DNA of 64,000 bases from Paraburkholderia terricola (GCF_900142195.1 NZ_FRAB01000009.1:1-64000); one strand, 5' to 3'. Shown: positions 45,568 to 54,329, numbered from the stretch's first letter. The notes: generated from the letters alone by a model not told the origin. Numbers and translations: made by a program.

Positions 45568-46191
45568 ATGCTTCGATTCGACAACCTCAGCAAGCGCTAT
45601 GGCGATCGCATCCTCTTCGAAGGACTGCGCTACGACAGCACGTCCGGCTGCGTGGCCCTCGACGACGAATCGGGCAGCGGCAAATCCACCTTGCTCGGCA
45701 TTATCGCCGGCACGATCGAGCCCGACGCGGGCGAAGTCTGGATCGGCGGGCATTCGCTGCGCACCGCGCCGGCCGCGGCGAAATCGTTGCTGACGTATGT
45801 GCCGGAAGACTGCATGACGTACCCCGATCAAACCGGTCGCGCGTATCTGAACGCGGTGGCTTCGGCGAGAAACGCGGCGGTCGGCGGCGATATCCTGGCG
45901 CTGGCCGAGCGCTTCGGTCTCACGCCGCATCTCGACAAACGCTTCGAACAGATGTCGTTCGGCACGAGAAAAAAGATGTTCCTCACGGCAGCCGCGCTCG
46001 GCGAGACCAGGGTGCTCATCGCGGACGAACCGGTCGGCGGGCTCGACGCCGCCGCGCGCGCCGCGCTGGTCGATCTGTTCAGGATGCTCGCCCGAACGCG
46101 CACGGTGTTTTTCTCGAGCTACGACGCGGTGTTCACCCAGGCTTGCGAAGCGAGGAGCGTCGATTTCGCGGGGCTTGGCCAGCGCGGTTAG
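45568..46191 (+). CDS. lone ABC ATP-binding protein with atypical motifs
   Basis: A 207-aa ABC ATPase domain with no permease gene nearby. MLRFDNLSKRYGDRILFEGL opens it. Walker A is DESGSGKST, with Asp where the first Gly is expected; the signature reads SFGTRKKM in place of LSGGQ; Walker B ADEPVGGLD is intact; and the switch position reads SSYD instead of a His. These changes suggest weak or regulatory ATPase activity, or decay. The ATG at 45568 is chosen as the natural domain start; an in-frame start at 45484 has no support. Confidence 0.72.
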   Translation: MLRFDNLSKRYGDRILFEGLRYDSTSGCVALDDESGSGKSTLLGIIAGTIEPDAGEVWIGGHSLRTAPAAAKSLLTYVPEDCMTYPDQTGRAYLNAVASARNAAVGGDILALAERFGLTPHLDKRFEQMSFGTRKKMFLTAAALGETRVLIADEPVGGLDAAARAALVDLFRMLARTRTVFFSSYDAVFTQACEARSVDFAGLGQRG

Positions 46192-46247
46192 AAAGCCGGG
46201 CCGCCTTCGCGCGCCGTCCCGACATCGACCGTCCTGGCCCCCCGCCA

Positions 46248-47567
46248 CTACCCGAGGTTCTTCAACACCAGCCGCGCTTCCAGCCCGCCGCCCGGACGAT
46301 TGTGCAAGGTCAGCGTCGCATCCATCGCCAGCGCGAGTTGGCGGGCAATCGCAAGGCCGAGCCCGGTGCCGCCCGTGTGCCGGTTACGCGACCCTTCGAG
46401 CCGGTAGAACGGTTCGAACACCGCCTCCAGCGATTCAGCCGGTATGCCCGGCCCGCGGTCGAGCACCGACACGGTGACCTGCCCGTTCCCCGCCGCGGCC
46501 AGCCCGATCTCGGCCGCGCCGCCGAACTTCAGCGCGTTGTCGACCAGGTTGCCGACGATCCGGCGCAGCGCCTGCGGCCGCGTGACCAGCGCGGTCGAAA
46601 TGCGGCCGTTCAGCGACACGTCCTGCCCCGCGTCGACGTAATCGCACACGAGGCTGTCGAACAGCGCGTCGGGGTCGATCCGGCAAGGCACCTCGGTCGC
46701 GCCGTGCAGCGTGCGCGCGTAGGTCACGCCCTCCTTCACCAGCGTTTCCATCTCCTGCAAATCCTGCTGCAGTCTCGCGCCCTCTGCGCTGTTGTCCATC
46801 ACGTCGACCCGCAAACGCATGCGCGTGATCGGCGTTTGCAGATCGTGCGAGATCGCCGCGAGAATCTGCATGCGTTCGGTCATGTAGGTCGCCACGCGGT
46901 CCTGCATCGCATTGAACGCCCTTGCCGCGCGCGCCACTTCGTCCGGTCCGTTCTCCGGCAGGCGCTCCGCTTTCAGGTCGGGGCCCAGCGTATCGGCCGC
47001 CCGCGCCAGCCGTTCGAGCGGACGCGTGGCGAGCCGCACCGCCAGCCAGCAGCACGCGGCGAGCACCGCCAGTTGCAGCGCCAGCACCAGCGGCAGCCAG
47101 CGCGACAAAGGCGCGCCGGACATCGGGTGCATGTCGATGGTGAGCGGCGCGCCGTCGCTCAGCTTCAGGTGCACCTGCAGATGCTCGGCCTCGCCGGGCA
47201 CGGCGTTGGCCGTCAACGCATAGCGCTTGCCGATGCCTTCGGCGATCGATTCCGCCGCGCGCGCCGACAGCCGCGCATCGGGCGGGCCGCCGCCCACGCC
47301 CGGCTCGAGCATGAAGCTGTAACTGCGCCGCGCGAGCCGCGGCAACCAGGCGTCGCGCTCGGCGGGCGGCAAATGATCGAGCAGCGCGACCGAACTGGCG
47401 ACCTCGCGTTCGATATAGCCCATCATCACATTGGTCATGGTCTGATCGCGCTCGGTCATGGTCAACCAGAACGACAGCGTCTGCGCGAGCGCGAGGCCGA
47501 CGAACAGGATCAGCGCGAGCCTCGCGAACAGGCTGCGCGGCCAGCGCAACAGCGAACGCGCGTTCAT
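46248..47567 (-). CDS. sensor histidine kinase (EnvZ-type)
   Basis: A 439-aa inner-membrane kinase. Helix 1 (residues 12-33) and helix 2 (LVLALQLAVLAACCWLAVRL) flank a periplasmic domain of about 130 residues, followed by HAMP (RPLERLARAADTLGPD), the phosphoacceptor His in ILAAISHDLQTPITRMRLR, and the catalytic core NLVDNALKF, DRGPGIP and GGTGLGLAI. It phosphorylates the OmpR-type regulator encoded just upstream, with which it overlaps as ATGA. The signal is not known. Confidence 0.92.
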   Translation of the reverse strand: MNARSLLRWPRSLFARLALILFVGLALAQTLSFWLTMTERDQTMTNVMMGYIEREVASSVALLDHLPPAERDAWLPRLARRSYSFMLEPGVGGGPPDARLSARAAESIAEGIGKRYALTANAVPGEAEHLQVHLKLSDGAPLTIDMHPMSGAPLSRWLPLVLALQLAVLAACCWLAVRLATRPLERLARAADTLGPDLKAERLPENGPDEVARAARAFNAMQDRVATYMTERMQILAAISHDLQTPITRMRLRVDVMDNSAEGARLQQDLQEMETLVKEGVTYARTLHGATEVPCRIDPDALFDSLVCDYVDAGQDVSLNGRISTALVTRPQALRRIVGNLVDNALKFGGAAEIGLAAAGNGQVTVSVLDRGPGIPAESLEAVFEPFYRLEGSRNRHTGGTGLGLAIARQLALAMDATLTLHNRPGGGLEARLVLKNLG

Positions 47568-48304
47568 TGCGGGCCTTCGATATGCGTCACGGCGGCGCTG
47601 AACACATAGCCTTCGCTGCGCAGCGTCTTGATGTAGCGCGGCTCGCGCGCCACGTCCCGCAAACGCTGACGCAGCCGGCTCACCAGCAGGTCGATGGAGC
47701 GGTCGAAGGCATCGGCCTGGCGGCCTTGCGTGAGATTGAGCAGCTGATCGCGCGTGAGCACGCGCTGCGGATGATCGAGGAACACGCGCAGCAGACGGTA
47801 CTCCGCGCCGCTCAACGCGACCATCGTGTTCTCGGCGTCGAGCAGATGGCGCGCGGTGGTGTCGAGCCGCCAGTCGCCGAAAGCGAGCATCTGCGCCGAT
47901 TCCGTGACCTCCATGCCGGGCGGCAGCATGCGCGCGCGGCGCAGCACCGCGCGAATCCGCGCCAGCAGTTCGCGCACGGCGAAGGGCTTGGGCAGATAGT
48001 CGTCCGCGCCCATTTCGAGCCCGACGATACGGTCCGCCTCCTCGTTGCGCGCCGTGAGCATCAGCACCGGCACCGCGCGGAACTTGCCCGCGCGCAGTTC
48101 GCGGCACAGCACGAGGCCATCCTCGCCTGGCATCATGAGGTCGAGCACGATCAGATCGGGCGCGCCGTGCTCCAGCACGGCGCGCATCTGCCGGCCGTTG
48201 GCGGCCAGCGAAACGCGCATGCCGTTCTTCTCCAGATAGCCCGCGAGCAGTTCGCGGATGCCGCGATCGTCGTCGACGATCAGCACGTGGTCGGTGGTTT
48301 CCAT
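47564..48304 (-). CDS. OmpR-family response regulator
   Basis: A 246-aa regulator. The receiver domain has the acidic pair in LIVDDD, phospho-Asp 55 in LIVLDLMMPGEDG, a Thr in MLTARN and the Lys in DDYLPKPF. The C-terminal winged HTH shows GAEYRLLRVFLDHPQRVLTR and VSRLRQRL, ending YIKTLRSEGYVF. It is the partner of the downstream kinase. AGGAGG lies 14 bases before the ATG, within the stop region of the preceding small ORF. Confidence 0.93.
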   Translation of the reverse strand: METTDHVLIVDDDRGIRELLAGYLEKNGMRVSLAANGRQMRAVLEHGAPDLIVLDLMMPGEDGLVLCRELRAGKFRAVPVLMLTARNEEADRIVGLEMGADDYLPKPFAVRELLARIRAVLRRARMLPPGMEVTESAQMLAFGDWRLDTTARHLLDAENTMVALSGAEYRLLRVFLDHPQRVLTRDQLLNLTQGRQADAFDRSIDLLVSRLRQRLRDVAREPRYIKTLRSEGYVFSAAVTHIEGPQ

Positions 48305-48311
48305 CGACAGC

Positions 48312-48434
48312 TCATTGCCTCCTGCGTTTCATCTGCACCCGGCTCGCATTGACCAGTTCGCACTGCACGGGGTGCGCCATTTCCGCCGCGACGCCGCCCG
48401 CGAGGAAGGCGAGGATCGCAAGCAGCCGCTTCAT
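48312..48434 (-). CDS. small exported or membrane peptide (40 aa)
   Basis: A 40-aa ORF starting MKRLLAILAFLAGGVAAEMA, with one hydrophobic N-terminal segment that could be a signal peptide, then HPVQCELVNASRVQMKRRRQ. GGAGG lies 4 bases before its ATG, and its start overlaps the GFA gene stop as ATGA. The gap to the response regulator is 7 bases. It is therefore translated between the GFA gene and the response regulator gene. If cleaved near VAA, the mature peptide would be about 23 residues with one Cys. I know no family. Confidence 0.65.
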   Translation of the reverse strand: MKRLLAILAFLAGGVAAEMAHPVQCELVNASRVQMKRRRQ

Positions 48435-48811
48435 GCGTCCTCCACGACGGACAGACTCGCACCGTCGTTGACGCCGGCATCCAGCGTATACGGATCGACG
48501 CCTTCAAGGCAACCGATGTTCGCACGCCACAGGTGCGGGTCCTTGCGCGTCTGATGAAACGGATAGATGCCGCAATGCTTGCAGAAGTAATGCCGGGCGA
48601 CGCGCGTATTGAACTGATACAGCGTGAGCGCGTCCTCACCGCTCAGGATGTTCAGCGCGCCCGCCGCGAACGGCGGCGTCATCAGCGCGCCCTTGCGCCG
48701 GCACAGGCTGCAATTGCAGCGGGCGGCAGGCGTGACGGCGGTGCGCACTTCGAATCGGACGGCGCCGCAATGACAGGCTCCCTTCAGCGGTTCGTGGCTT
48801 TCGTGACTCAT
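48431..48811 (-). CDS. GFA/CENP-V domain protein (glutathione-dependent formaldehyde-activating family)
   Basis: A 126-aa cytoplasmic zinc protein: KGACHCGAVRFEV, NCSLCRRKG and YFCKHCGIYPFHQTRK supply the Cys ligands of the two zinc sites of the GFA fold. Family members bind glutathione adducts or act as lyases; the common name does not prove formaldehyde activity. It is the first gene of the operon with the small peptide, response regulator and kinase, an unusual combination that may tell what the two-component system senses. Confidence 0.87.
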   Translation of the reverse strand: MSHESHEPLKGACHCGAVRFEVRTAVTPAARCNCSLCRRKGALMTPPFAAGALNILSGEDALTLYQFNTRVARHYFCKHCGIYPFHQTRKDPHLWRANIGCLEGVDPYTLDAGVNDGASLSVVEDA

Positions 48812-48876
48812 ACGGCTCCCCTCGATAAGCGATGACTGCGTTATAGCGGAGCGTCACGCGCGAATTGTGTCCCAAT

Positions 48877-48942
48877 GTATCCGGCCTGCCGCGCTACACA
48901 AAACATTGCACAGGCGGGGTTTCGCCGACACAAGCCGGATAC
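48877..48942 (+). promoter_or_regulatory. promoter module shared with ohr, copy 1
   Basis: GTATC (48877-48881), 16 bases, ACAAAACATTGCA, 16 bases, then GACACAAGCCGGATAC (48927-48942). The same blocks occur before the ohr gene with the same 16-base first spacing. It lies 66-131 bases before the thioredoxin-like ATG, where a promoter is expected. An ECF-type sigma factor or redox regulator is a reasonable guess. Confidence 0.5.
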
Positions 48943-49007
48943 GTGCGGGCGTTTCAATAGCAGCCATGCCACTCCCTTCGACCCTTGCGCACTTTAAGGA
49001 CTTTGAT

Positions 49008-49538
49008 ATGGTCACCACGCTCAAGACATTGACCGCCGCCGCCGTGTTGGCCGCCGCCGCGGCCAGCAGCGGCGCCGCGCTGGCCGACACGCCCGCCACG
49101 AGCCTCCCCGCGCCGGAATTCACCGGCATCGACACATGGCTCAACAGCGAGCCGCTGACCTTGCAGCAGTTGCGCGGCAAGGTCGTGCTCGTCGACTTCT
49201 GGACTTACACCTGCATCAACTGCATTCACACGCTGCCTTACGTCAAAAGCTGGAATCAGAAATACAAGGATCAGGGTCTTGCGGTGATCGGCGTGCATAC
49301 GCCCGAGTATCCGTTCGAGCGCAGCACGGAAAACGTCAAGACCGCCATCAAGCGCTTCGGCATTACGTACCCGGTCGCGCAGGACAACGAGTACGCGACG
49401 TGGAGCGCCTATCACAACCAGTATTGGCCCGCGCTCTACCTGATCGACAAGAAAGGACGGGTGGTCTACACACACTTCGGCGAAGGCGATTACGCCGAAA
49501 CCGAGTCGGCGATCAAGGCATTGCTGGCGCAAAAGTGA
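49008..49538 (+). CDS. periplasmic thioredoxin-like protein (TlpA/DipZ-type)
   Basis: A 176-aa protein. The ATG at 49008, with AAGGA 7 bases ahead, opens a Sec signal peptide (LTAAAVLAAAAASSGAALA, cleaved before DTPAT). The thioredoxin-fold part shows LVDFWTYTCINCIHTLPYVK with the CINC active site, AVIGVHTPEYPFE and the cis-Pro loop YWPALYLID. It should reduce or transfer thiols in the periplasm, possibly in redox stress or with a peroxidase. Its promoter module is shared with ohr, suggesting co-regulation under oxidative stress. Confidence 0.88.
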   Translation: MVTTLKTLTAAAVLAAAAASSGAALADTPATSLPAPEFTGIDTWLNSEPLTLQQLRGKVVLVDFWTYTCINCIHTLPYVKSWNQKYKDQGLAVIGVHTPEYPFERSTENVKTAIKRFGITYPVAQDNEYATWSAYHNQYWPALYLIDKKGRVVYTHFGEGDYAETESAIKALLAQK

Positions 49539-49577
49539 CCGCGCGTGCGCGGTTCGAGCGCGGATTCGTATCGCAAC

Positions 49578-49656
49578 GTATCGGCGGGTTGTACGGACAC
49601 AGAACCTTGCAATAGTCCGTTATGCCGACACGAGCCGGCCGACACGAGCCGGATAC
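49578..49656 (+). promoter_or_regulatory. promoter module shared with thioredoxin-like gene, copy 2
   Basis: GTATC (49578-49582), 16 bases, ACAGAACCTTGCA, 15 bases, then GACACGAGCCGG. Here the 14-base segment CCGACACGAGCCGG is tandemly duplicated (49625-49638 and 49639-49652) before GATAC. It lies 137-215 bases before the ohr ATG. Confidence 0.5.
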
Positions 49657-49792
49657 CTCGGCGCGCTTTAATCAGGCAACGGCGGATAGCAGACGAACGC
49701 CACGCGCGGCGCGGCTATCCGGGCGTTTTATTTCCGTTTTTTTGTCAGTCCGTTCAGGGACTGTCGCCCCTCAACTTCACGAAGGCATCGTC

Positions 49793-50206
49793 ATGACGCA
49801 AGAAAAAGTGCTGTACACAGGCAAGACCCACACGACCGGCGGCCGGGACGGCGCATCGCGCAGTTCCGACGGCCGTCTCGACATCAAGCTCACGAGTCCG
49901 GGCGCGTCGGGCGCCGGCACCAATCCCGAGCAGTTGTTCGCGGCGGGCTGGTCCGCCTGCTTCCTCGGCGCGATCGGATTGGCCGCTGCGCGAATGAAAG
50001 TCGCCGTTCCCGCGGACACCGCCGTCGACACCGAAGTGGATCTCGTCGTGGCGGACAACGCCTACTTCCTGCGGGCGCGCTTGAACGTCAGCCTGCCGGG
50101 TCTGGACCGCGAGGTCGCGCAAGCGCTCGCGAACACCGCGCATCAAACGTGTCCGTATTCGAAGGCGACGCGCGGCAATATCGACGTGGTCATCAACGTG
50201 ATTTGA
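49793..50206 (+). CDS. ohr: organic hydroperoxide resistance protein Ohr (OsmC superfamily)
   Basis: A 137-aa Cys-based peroxidase that reduces organic and fatty-acid hydroperoxides. The two redox Cys are in GWSACFLGAIG and TCPYSKATRGN; the N-terminus YTGKTHTTGGRDG and the NPEQLFAAG helix are typical of Ohr rather than OsmC. The ATG at 49793 has GAAGG 8 bases ahead. It works in the cytoplasm, usually recycled by lipoylated proteins. No ohrR lies beside it; instead it shares a promoter module with the thioredoxin-like gene. Confidence 0.92.
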   Translation: MTQEKVLYTGKTHTTGGRDGASRSSDGRLDIKLTSPGASGAGTNPEQLFAAGWSACFLGAIGLAAARMKVAVPADTAVDTEVDLVVADNAYFLRARLNVSLPGLDREVAQALANTAHQTCPYSKATRGNIDVVINVI

Positions 50207-50251
50207 GCGGGACAGTGCGTGCCCCACGCGACGGCGAATCGTGTCGTCGCG

Positions 50252-50285
50252 GCCGGCTTGCACCTGCTGGCCGGTGCAAGCCGGC
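50252..50285. terminator. hairpin between convergent ohr and prpF
   Basis: Perfect 13-base stem GCCGGCTTGCACC / GGTGCAAGCCGGC with an 8-base loop, between two convergent genes. There is no T-run, so rho-independent action is uncertain. Confidence 0.6.
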
Positions 50286-50308
50286 TCAGTTGCGGCGTCG
50301 CGTGTCCG

Positions 50309-51496
50309 TCAAGCCGGCGGGGGCACGCGCACCCACCCTTCCATCAGCACCCGCGCGCTACGGCTCATGATGGCCTTGGTGACGGTCCACTCGTCGCCGT
50401 TGCGGCTCGCTTGCGCTCCCACGCGCAACGTGCCGGACGGATGCCCGAAGCGCACCGCCTCGCGCGCGCCGCCGCCGGCGGCGAGATTCACGAGCGTGCC
50501 CGGAATCGCGGCCGCCGTGCCGATCGCCACCGCGGCCGTGCCCATCATCGCGTGATGCAGCTTGCCCATCGACATCGCCCGCACCAGCAGATCCACATCG
50601 CCCGCGCCGATGCGCTTGCCGCTCGACGCCACGTAGTCGGCGGGCTTGGCGACGAAGGCGATTTTCGGCGTGTGCTGACGCGTCGCGATCTCATCGAGAT
50701 GCTCGATGAGGCCCATGCGCAGCGCGCCGTGCGCGCGGATCGTCTCGAACATCGCCAGCGCTTTTTCGTCGCTGTTGATGGCGTCCTGCAACTCGGTGCC
50801 CCGATAGCCGATCGCTGCCGCCTCCACGAAGATGGTGGGAATGCCGGCGTTGATCATCGTCGCCTTCAGCGTGCCGACGCCCGGCACTTCGAGGTCGTCG
50901 ACCAGATTGCCGGTCGGGAACATCGAGCCGCCCGCGCCTTCTTCTTCCGCGGCCGGGTCCATGAATTCGAGTTGCACCTCGGCGGCGGGAAACGTGACGC
51001 CGTCGAGTTCGAAGTCGCCGGTTTCCTGCACCGCGCCGTCGGTCATCGGCACGTGGCCGATGATCGTCTTGCCGATATTCGCCTGCCAGATGCGCACGAC
51101 CGCCACGCCGTCGCGCGGAACGCGGCTCGGGTCGACGAGGCCCGCGCCGATCGCGAACGGTCCCACGGCGGCCGAGAGATTGCCGCAGTTGCCGCTCCAG
51201 TCGACGAACGCCTTGTCGATCGAGACCTGGCCGAACAGGTAATCCACGTCGTGATCGGGCTTGCTGCTTTTGGCGATGATCACCGTCTTGCTGGTGCTCG
51301 ACGTCGCGCCGCCCATGCCGTCGATCTGCTTGCCGTACGGGTCGGGGCTGCCGATCACGCGCAGCAGCAGCGCGTCGCGCGCCGCGCCCGGCGCTTGCGC
51401 GGCTTCGGGCAAATCCTGCAGGCGAAAGAACACGCCTTTACTGGTGCCGCCACGCATGTAGGTGGCCGGAATCTTGATCTGAGGCTGGTGGGCCAT
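50309..51496 (-). CDS. prpF: 2-methylaconitate cis-trans isomerase PrpF
   Basis: A 395-aa enzyme of the diaminopimelate-epimerase-like fold. IPATYMRGGTSKGVFFRLQD and QIDGMGGATSSTSKTVII open it; DWSGNCGNLSAAVGPFAI carries the conserved Cys. It converts trans-2-methylaconitate, made by AcnD, to the cis form that aconitase B hydrates. It lies 31 bases after acnD, completing the AcnD/PrpF branch of the methylcitrate cycle. Confidence 0.93.
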   Translation of the reverse strand: MAHQPQIKIPATYMRGGTSKGVFFRLQDLPEAAQAPGAARDALLLRVIGSPDPYGKQIDGMGGATSSTSKTVIIAKSSKPDHDVDYLFGQVSIDKAFVDWSGNCGNLSAAVGPFAIGAGLVDPSRVPRDGVAVVRIWQANIGKTIIGHVPMTDGAVQETGDFELDGVTFPAAEVQLEFMDPAAEEEGAGGSMFPTGNLVDDLEVPGVGTLKATMINAGIPTIFVEAAAIGYRGTELQDAINSDEKALAMFETIRAHGALRMGLIEHLDEIATRQHTPKIAFVAKPADYVASSGKRIGAGDVDLLVRAMSMGKLHHAMMGTAAVAIGTAAAIPGTLVNLAAGGGAREAVRFGHPSGTLRVGAQASRNGDEWTVTKAIMSRSARVLMEGWVRVPPPA

Positions 51497-51527
51497 GTTG
51501 ATGGTGTCCTGGTTGGCGTCTTGTTGA

Positions 51528-54125
51528 TCAAGCCGCCGCTTTCGACGATTCGAGAAAGTCCTGCGCGAAGCGCTGCAACACGCCGCCGGCTTCGTAAATA
51601 GAGACTTCCTCGGCGGTATCGAGCCGGCACGTCACCGGCACATCCACGCGCTCCCCGTTCCTGCGATGAATCACCAGCGTGAGGTCGGCGCGCGGCTTGC
51701 GCTCGCCGATCACGTCGAAGGTTTCCGTGCCGTCGATGGCGAGCGTGATGCGGTTCACGCCGGGCTTGAACTCCAGCGGCAACACGCCCATGCCCACCAG
51801 ATTCGTGCGGTGAATGCGCTCGAAGCCTTCCGCGACGATCGCTTCCGCGCCGGCAAGACGCACGCCCTTGGCCGCCCAGTCGCGCGACGAACCCTGGCCG
51901 TAGTCGGCCCCGGCGATCACGATCAGCGGCTGCTTGCGCTCCATGTAGGTTTCAATCGCTTCCCACATGCGCGTGACCTTGCCCTCCGGTTCGATGCGAG
52001 CCAGCGAGCCGGCCTTCACCTTGCCGTCTTCCAGCACCATCTCGTTCTTCAGCGTCGGGTTCGCGAAGGTGGCGCGCTGCGCGGTGAGGTGGTCGCCACG
52101 ATGCGTCGCGTACGAATTGAAGTCCTCTTCCGGCAAGCCCATTTTTGCGAGGTATTCGCCCGAGGCGCTGTCCGCCAGGATCGCGTTGGACGGCGACAGG
52201 TGGTCGGTGGTGATGTTGTCGCCGAGCACCGCGAGCGGGCGCATGCCCTTAAGCGTGCGCTCGCCGGCGAGCGCGCCTTCCCAGTACGGCGGACGGCGAA
52301 TGTAGGTGCTCATCGGCCGCCAGTCGTAGAGCGGATTCGCTTTCTCGCCGGTGTCGACGGAAACCGCGAACATCGGCTCGTACACCTTGCGGAACTGTTC
52401 CGGCTTCACGCTCGACGCGACCACCGCGTCGATCTCCTCATCCGACGGCCAGATGTCCTTCAGCGTGACGGCATGGCCGTCGGCGTCGATACCGAGCACG
52501 TCCTTTTCGATGTCGAAGCGGATCGTCCCCGCGATCGCATACGCCACCACCAGCGGCGGCGAAGCCAGAAACGCCTGCTTCGCATACGGATGAATACGGC
52601 CGTCGAAGTTGCGGTTGCCGGACAGCACGGCGGTCGCATACAGATCGCGCTCGACGATTTCTTTCTGGATCGCCGGGTCCAGCGCGCCCGACATGCCGTT
52701 GCACGACGTGCACGCATACGCGACCACGCCGAAGCCGAGTTGCTCCAGTTCCGGCAGCAGCCCCGCTTCTTCCAGATACAGCGTGACCGCCTTCGAGCCC
52801 GGCGCGAGCGAAGTCTTCGCCCACGGCTTGCGCGTGAGTCCGCGCCGGTTCGCGTTGCGCGCCAGCAGCCCGGCGGCGATCATGTTGCGCGGGTTGTTGG
52901 TATTCGTGCAACTCGTGATCGCGGCGATGATCACCGCGCCGTCCGGCATCAGGCCCGGCTCGTTCTCCACCTTGCCGCTGATGCCGCGCGCGGCGAGTTC
53001 GGACACCGGCAAGCGGCGATGCGGATTCGACGGACCGGCCAGCGTGCGCACCACGCTGGAGAGATCGAACTTCAGCACGCGCTCGTAGTCGGCGTTCTTC
53101 AGGCTATCCGCCCACAGGCCGGTTTCCTTCGCGTAAGTCTCGACCAGCTTGACCAGTTCGTCGTCGCGGCCCGTGAGCTTGAGGTACTTGATGGTCTGCC
53201 CGTCGATGTAGAACATCGCGGCGGTGGCGCCGAATTCGGGCGCCATGTTGGCGATGGTCGCGCGGTCGCCCAAGGTCAGCCGCGCCGTGCCTTCGCCGAA
53301 GAACTCCAGATACGCGCCGACCACTTTTTCGTTGCGCAGGAATTCGGTCAACGAGAGCACCACGTCGGTCGCCGTGATGCCCTCGCCCGGCTTGCCCGTC
53401 AGTTCCACGCCGACGATGTCCGGCAGGCGCATATACGACGCGCGGCCCAGCATCACGCTTTCGGCTTCGAGACCGCCCACGCCGATCGCGATCACGCCGA
53501 GCGCGTCGACCATCGGCGTATGCGAATCGGTGCCCACCAGCGTATCGGGAAAGGCCACGCCGTCGCTCACCTGCACCACCGGGCTCATGCGCTCCAGATT
53601 GATCTGATGCAGGATGCCGTTGCCCGGCGGAATCACGTCGACGTTCCTGAACGCGCGCTTGGTCCAGTTGATGAAATCGAAGCGGTCTTCATTGCGACGG
53701 TCTTCGATCGCGCGGTTCTTCGCGAACGCGTCGGGATCGAAGCCGCCGCACTCGACGGCGAGCGAATGATCCACCACGAGTTGCGTGGGGACCACCGGGT
53801 TGACCAGCGCCGGATCGCCGCCTTGCGCGGCGATTGCGTCGCGCAGACCGGCGAGGTCGACCAGCGCGGTCTGACCGAGAATGTCATGACACACCACGCG
53901 CGCCGGAAACCACGGGAAATCCAGCTCGCGCTTGCGTTCGATGATCTGCTTGAGCGACGCGACGAGCGTCACCGGATCGCAGCGGCGCACCAGGTTTTCG
54001 GCCAGCACGCGGGACGTGTACGGCAGCGTGTCGTAAGCGCCGGGCTGGATCGCGTCGACGGCGGCGCGCGTGTCGAAGAAATCGAGCCGGGTGCCGGGAA
54101 GGCGTTTGCGGTTTGCAGTATTCAT
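51528..54125 (-). CDS. acnD: Fe/S-dependent 2-methylisocitrate dehydratase AcnD
   Basis: An 865-aa aconitase-family enzyme that dehydrates 2-methylcitrate to 2-methylaconitate. The [4Fe-4S] ligands lie in AITSCTNTNNP and YACTSCNGMSG. The N-terminus GTRLDFFDTRAAVDAIQPGA and the PWFPARVVCHDILGQTALVD block separate AcnD from housekeeping aconitase A. The ATG at 54125 gives the usual length. It works with PrpF. A 307-base gap with a terminator separates it from prpC, so it may have its own promoter or depend on read-through. Confidence 0.93.
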   Translation of the reverse strand: MNTANRKRLPGTRLDFFDTRAAVDAIQPGAYDTLPYTSRVLAENLVRRCDPVTLVASLKQIIERKRELDFPWFPARVVCHDILGQTALVDLAGLRDAIAAQGGDPALVNPVVPTQLVVDHSLAVECGGFDPDAFAKNRAIEDRRNEDRFDFINWTKRAFRNVDVIPPGNGILHQINLERMSPVVQVSDGVAFPDTLVGTDSHTPMVDALGVIAIGVGGLEAESVMLGRASYMRLPDIVGVELTGKPGEGITATDVVLSLTEFLRNEKVVGAYLEFFGEGTARLTLGDRATIANMAPEFGATAAMFYIDGQTIKYLKLTGRDDELVKLVETYAKETGLWADSLKNADYERVLKFDLSSVVRTLAGPSNPHRRLPVSELAARGISGKVENEPGLMPDGAVIIAAITSCTNTNNPRNMIAAGLLARNANRRGLTRKPWAKTSLAPGSKAVTLYLEEAGLLPELEQLGFGVVAYACTSCNGMSGALDPAIQKEIVERDLYATAVLSGNRNFDGRIHPYAKQAFLASPPLVVAYAIAGTIRFDIEKDVLGIDADGHAVTLKDIWPSDEEIDAVVASSVKPEQFRKVYEPMFAVSVDTGEKANPLYDWRPMSTYIRRPPYWEGALAGERTLKGMRPLAVLGDNITTDHLSPSNAILADSASGEYLAKMGLPEEDFNSYATHRGDHLTAQRATFANPTLKNEMVLEDGKVKAGSLARIEPEGKVTRMWEAIETYMERKQPLIVIAGADYGQGSSRDWAAKGVRLAGAEAIVAEGFERIHRTNLVGMGVLPLEFKPGVNRITLAIDGTETFDVIGERKPRADLTLVIHRRNGERVDVPVTCRLDTAEEVSIYEAGGVLQRFAQDFLESSKAAA

Positions 54126-54289
54126 GGCTTGAGAAAAACAGTATCGATTCGGGGACGGTGGCGGCGGCCGTGGGTCACGATCCGCCACGCCTTTTCAACG
54201 CGGCGCTTCGCTGGCGGGTCGGTCAAACAGTAAGTGGAGTGTAGCTCGCGTAGCGTGCAGGTTTGCGGGCGGCTTCGTGAACGCGCTGC

Positions 54290-54329
54290 AAAAAACAGCC
54301 TTGGCTCGGGGTATGGGCGAACCAAGGCT
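54290..54329 (-). terminator. terminator downstream of prpC
   Basis: On the minus strand AGCCTTGG, 17 bases, CCAAGGCT, then GTTTTTTGC. It lies about 100 bases after the prpC stop and before acnD. The rest of the 54126-54432 gap has no gene I would support. Confidence 0.75.

Noticed and set aside
45459-47609. Long plus-strand frame across the ABC ATPase and antisense to the histidine kinase
   Set aside because: It crosses two real genes and shows neither a domain nor a start signal.
51666-54233. Very long open frame antisense to acnD
   Set aside because: It is an effect of high third-position GC in acnD. The protein is Arg/His/Ala-rich without domains, and the sense strand encodes a full, well-known enzyme.
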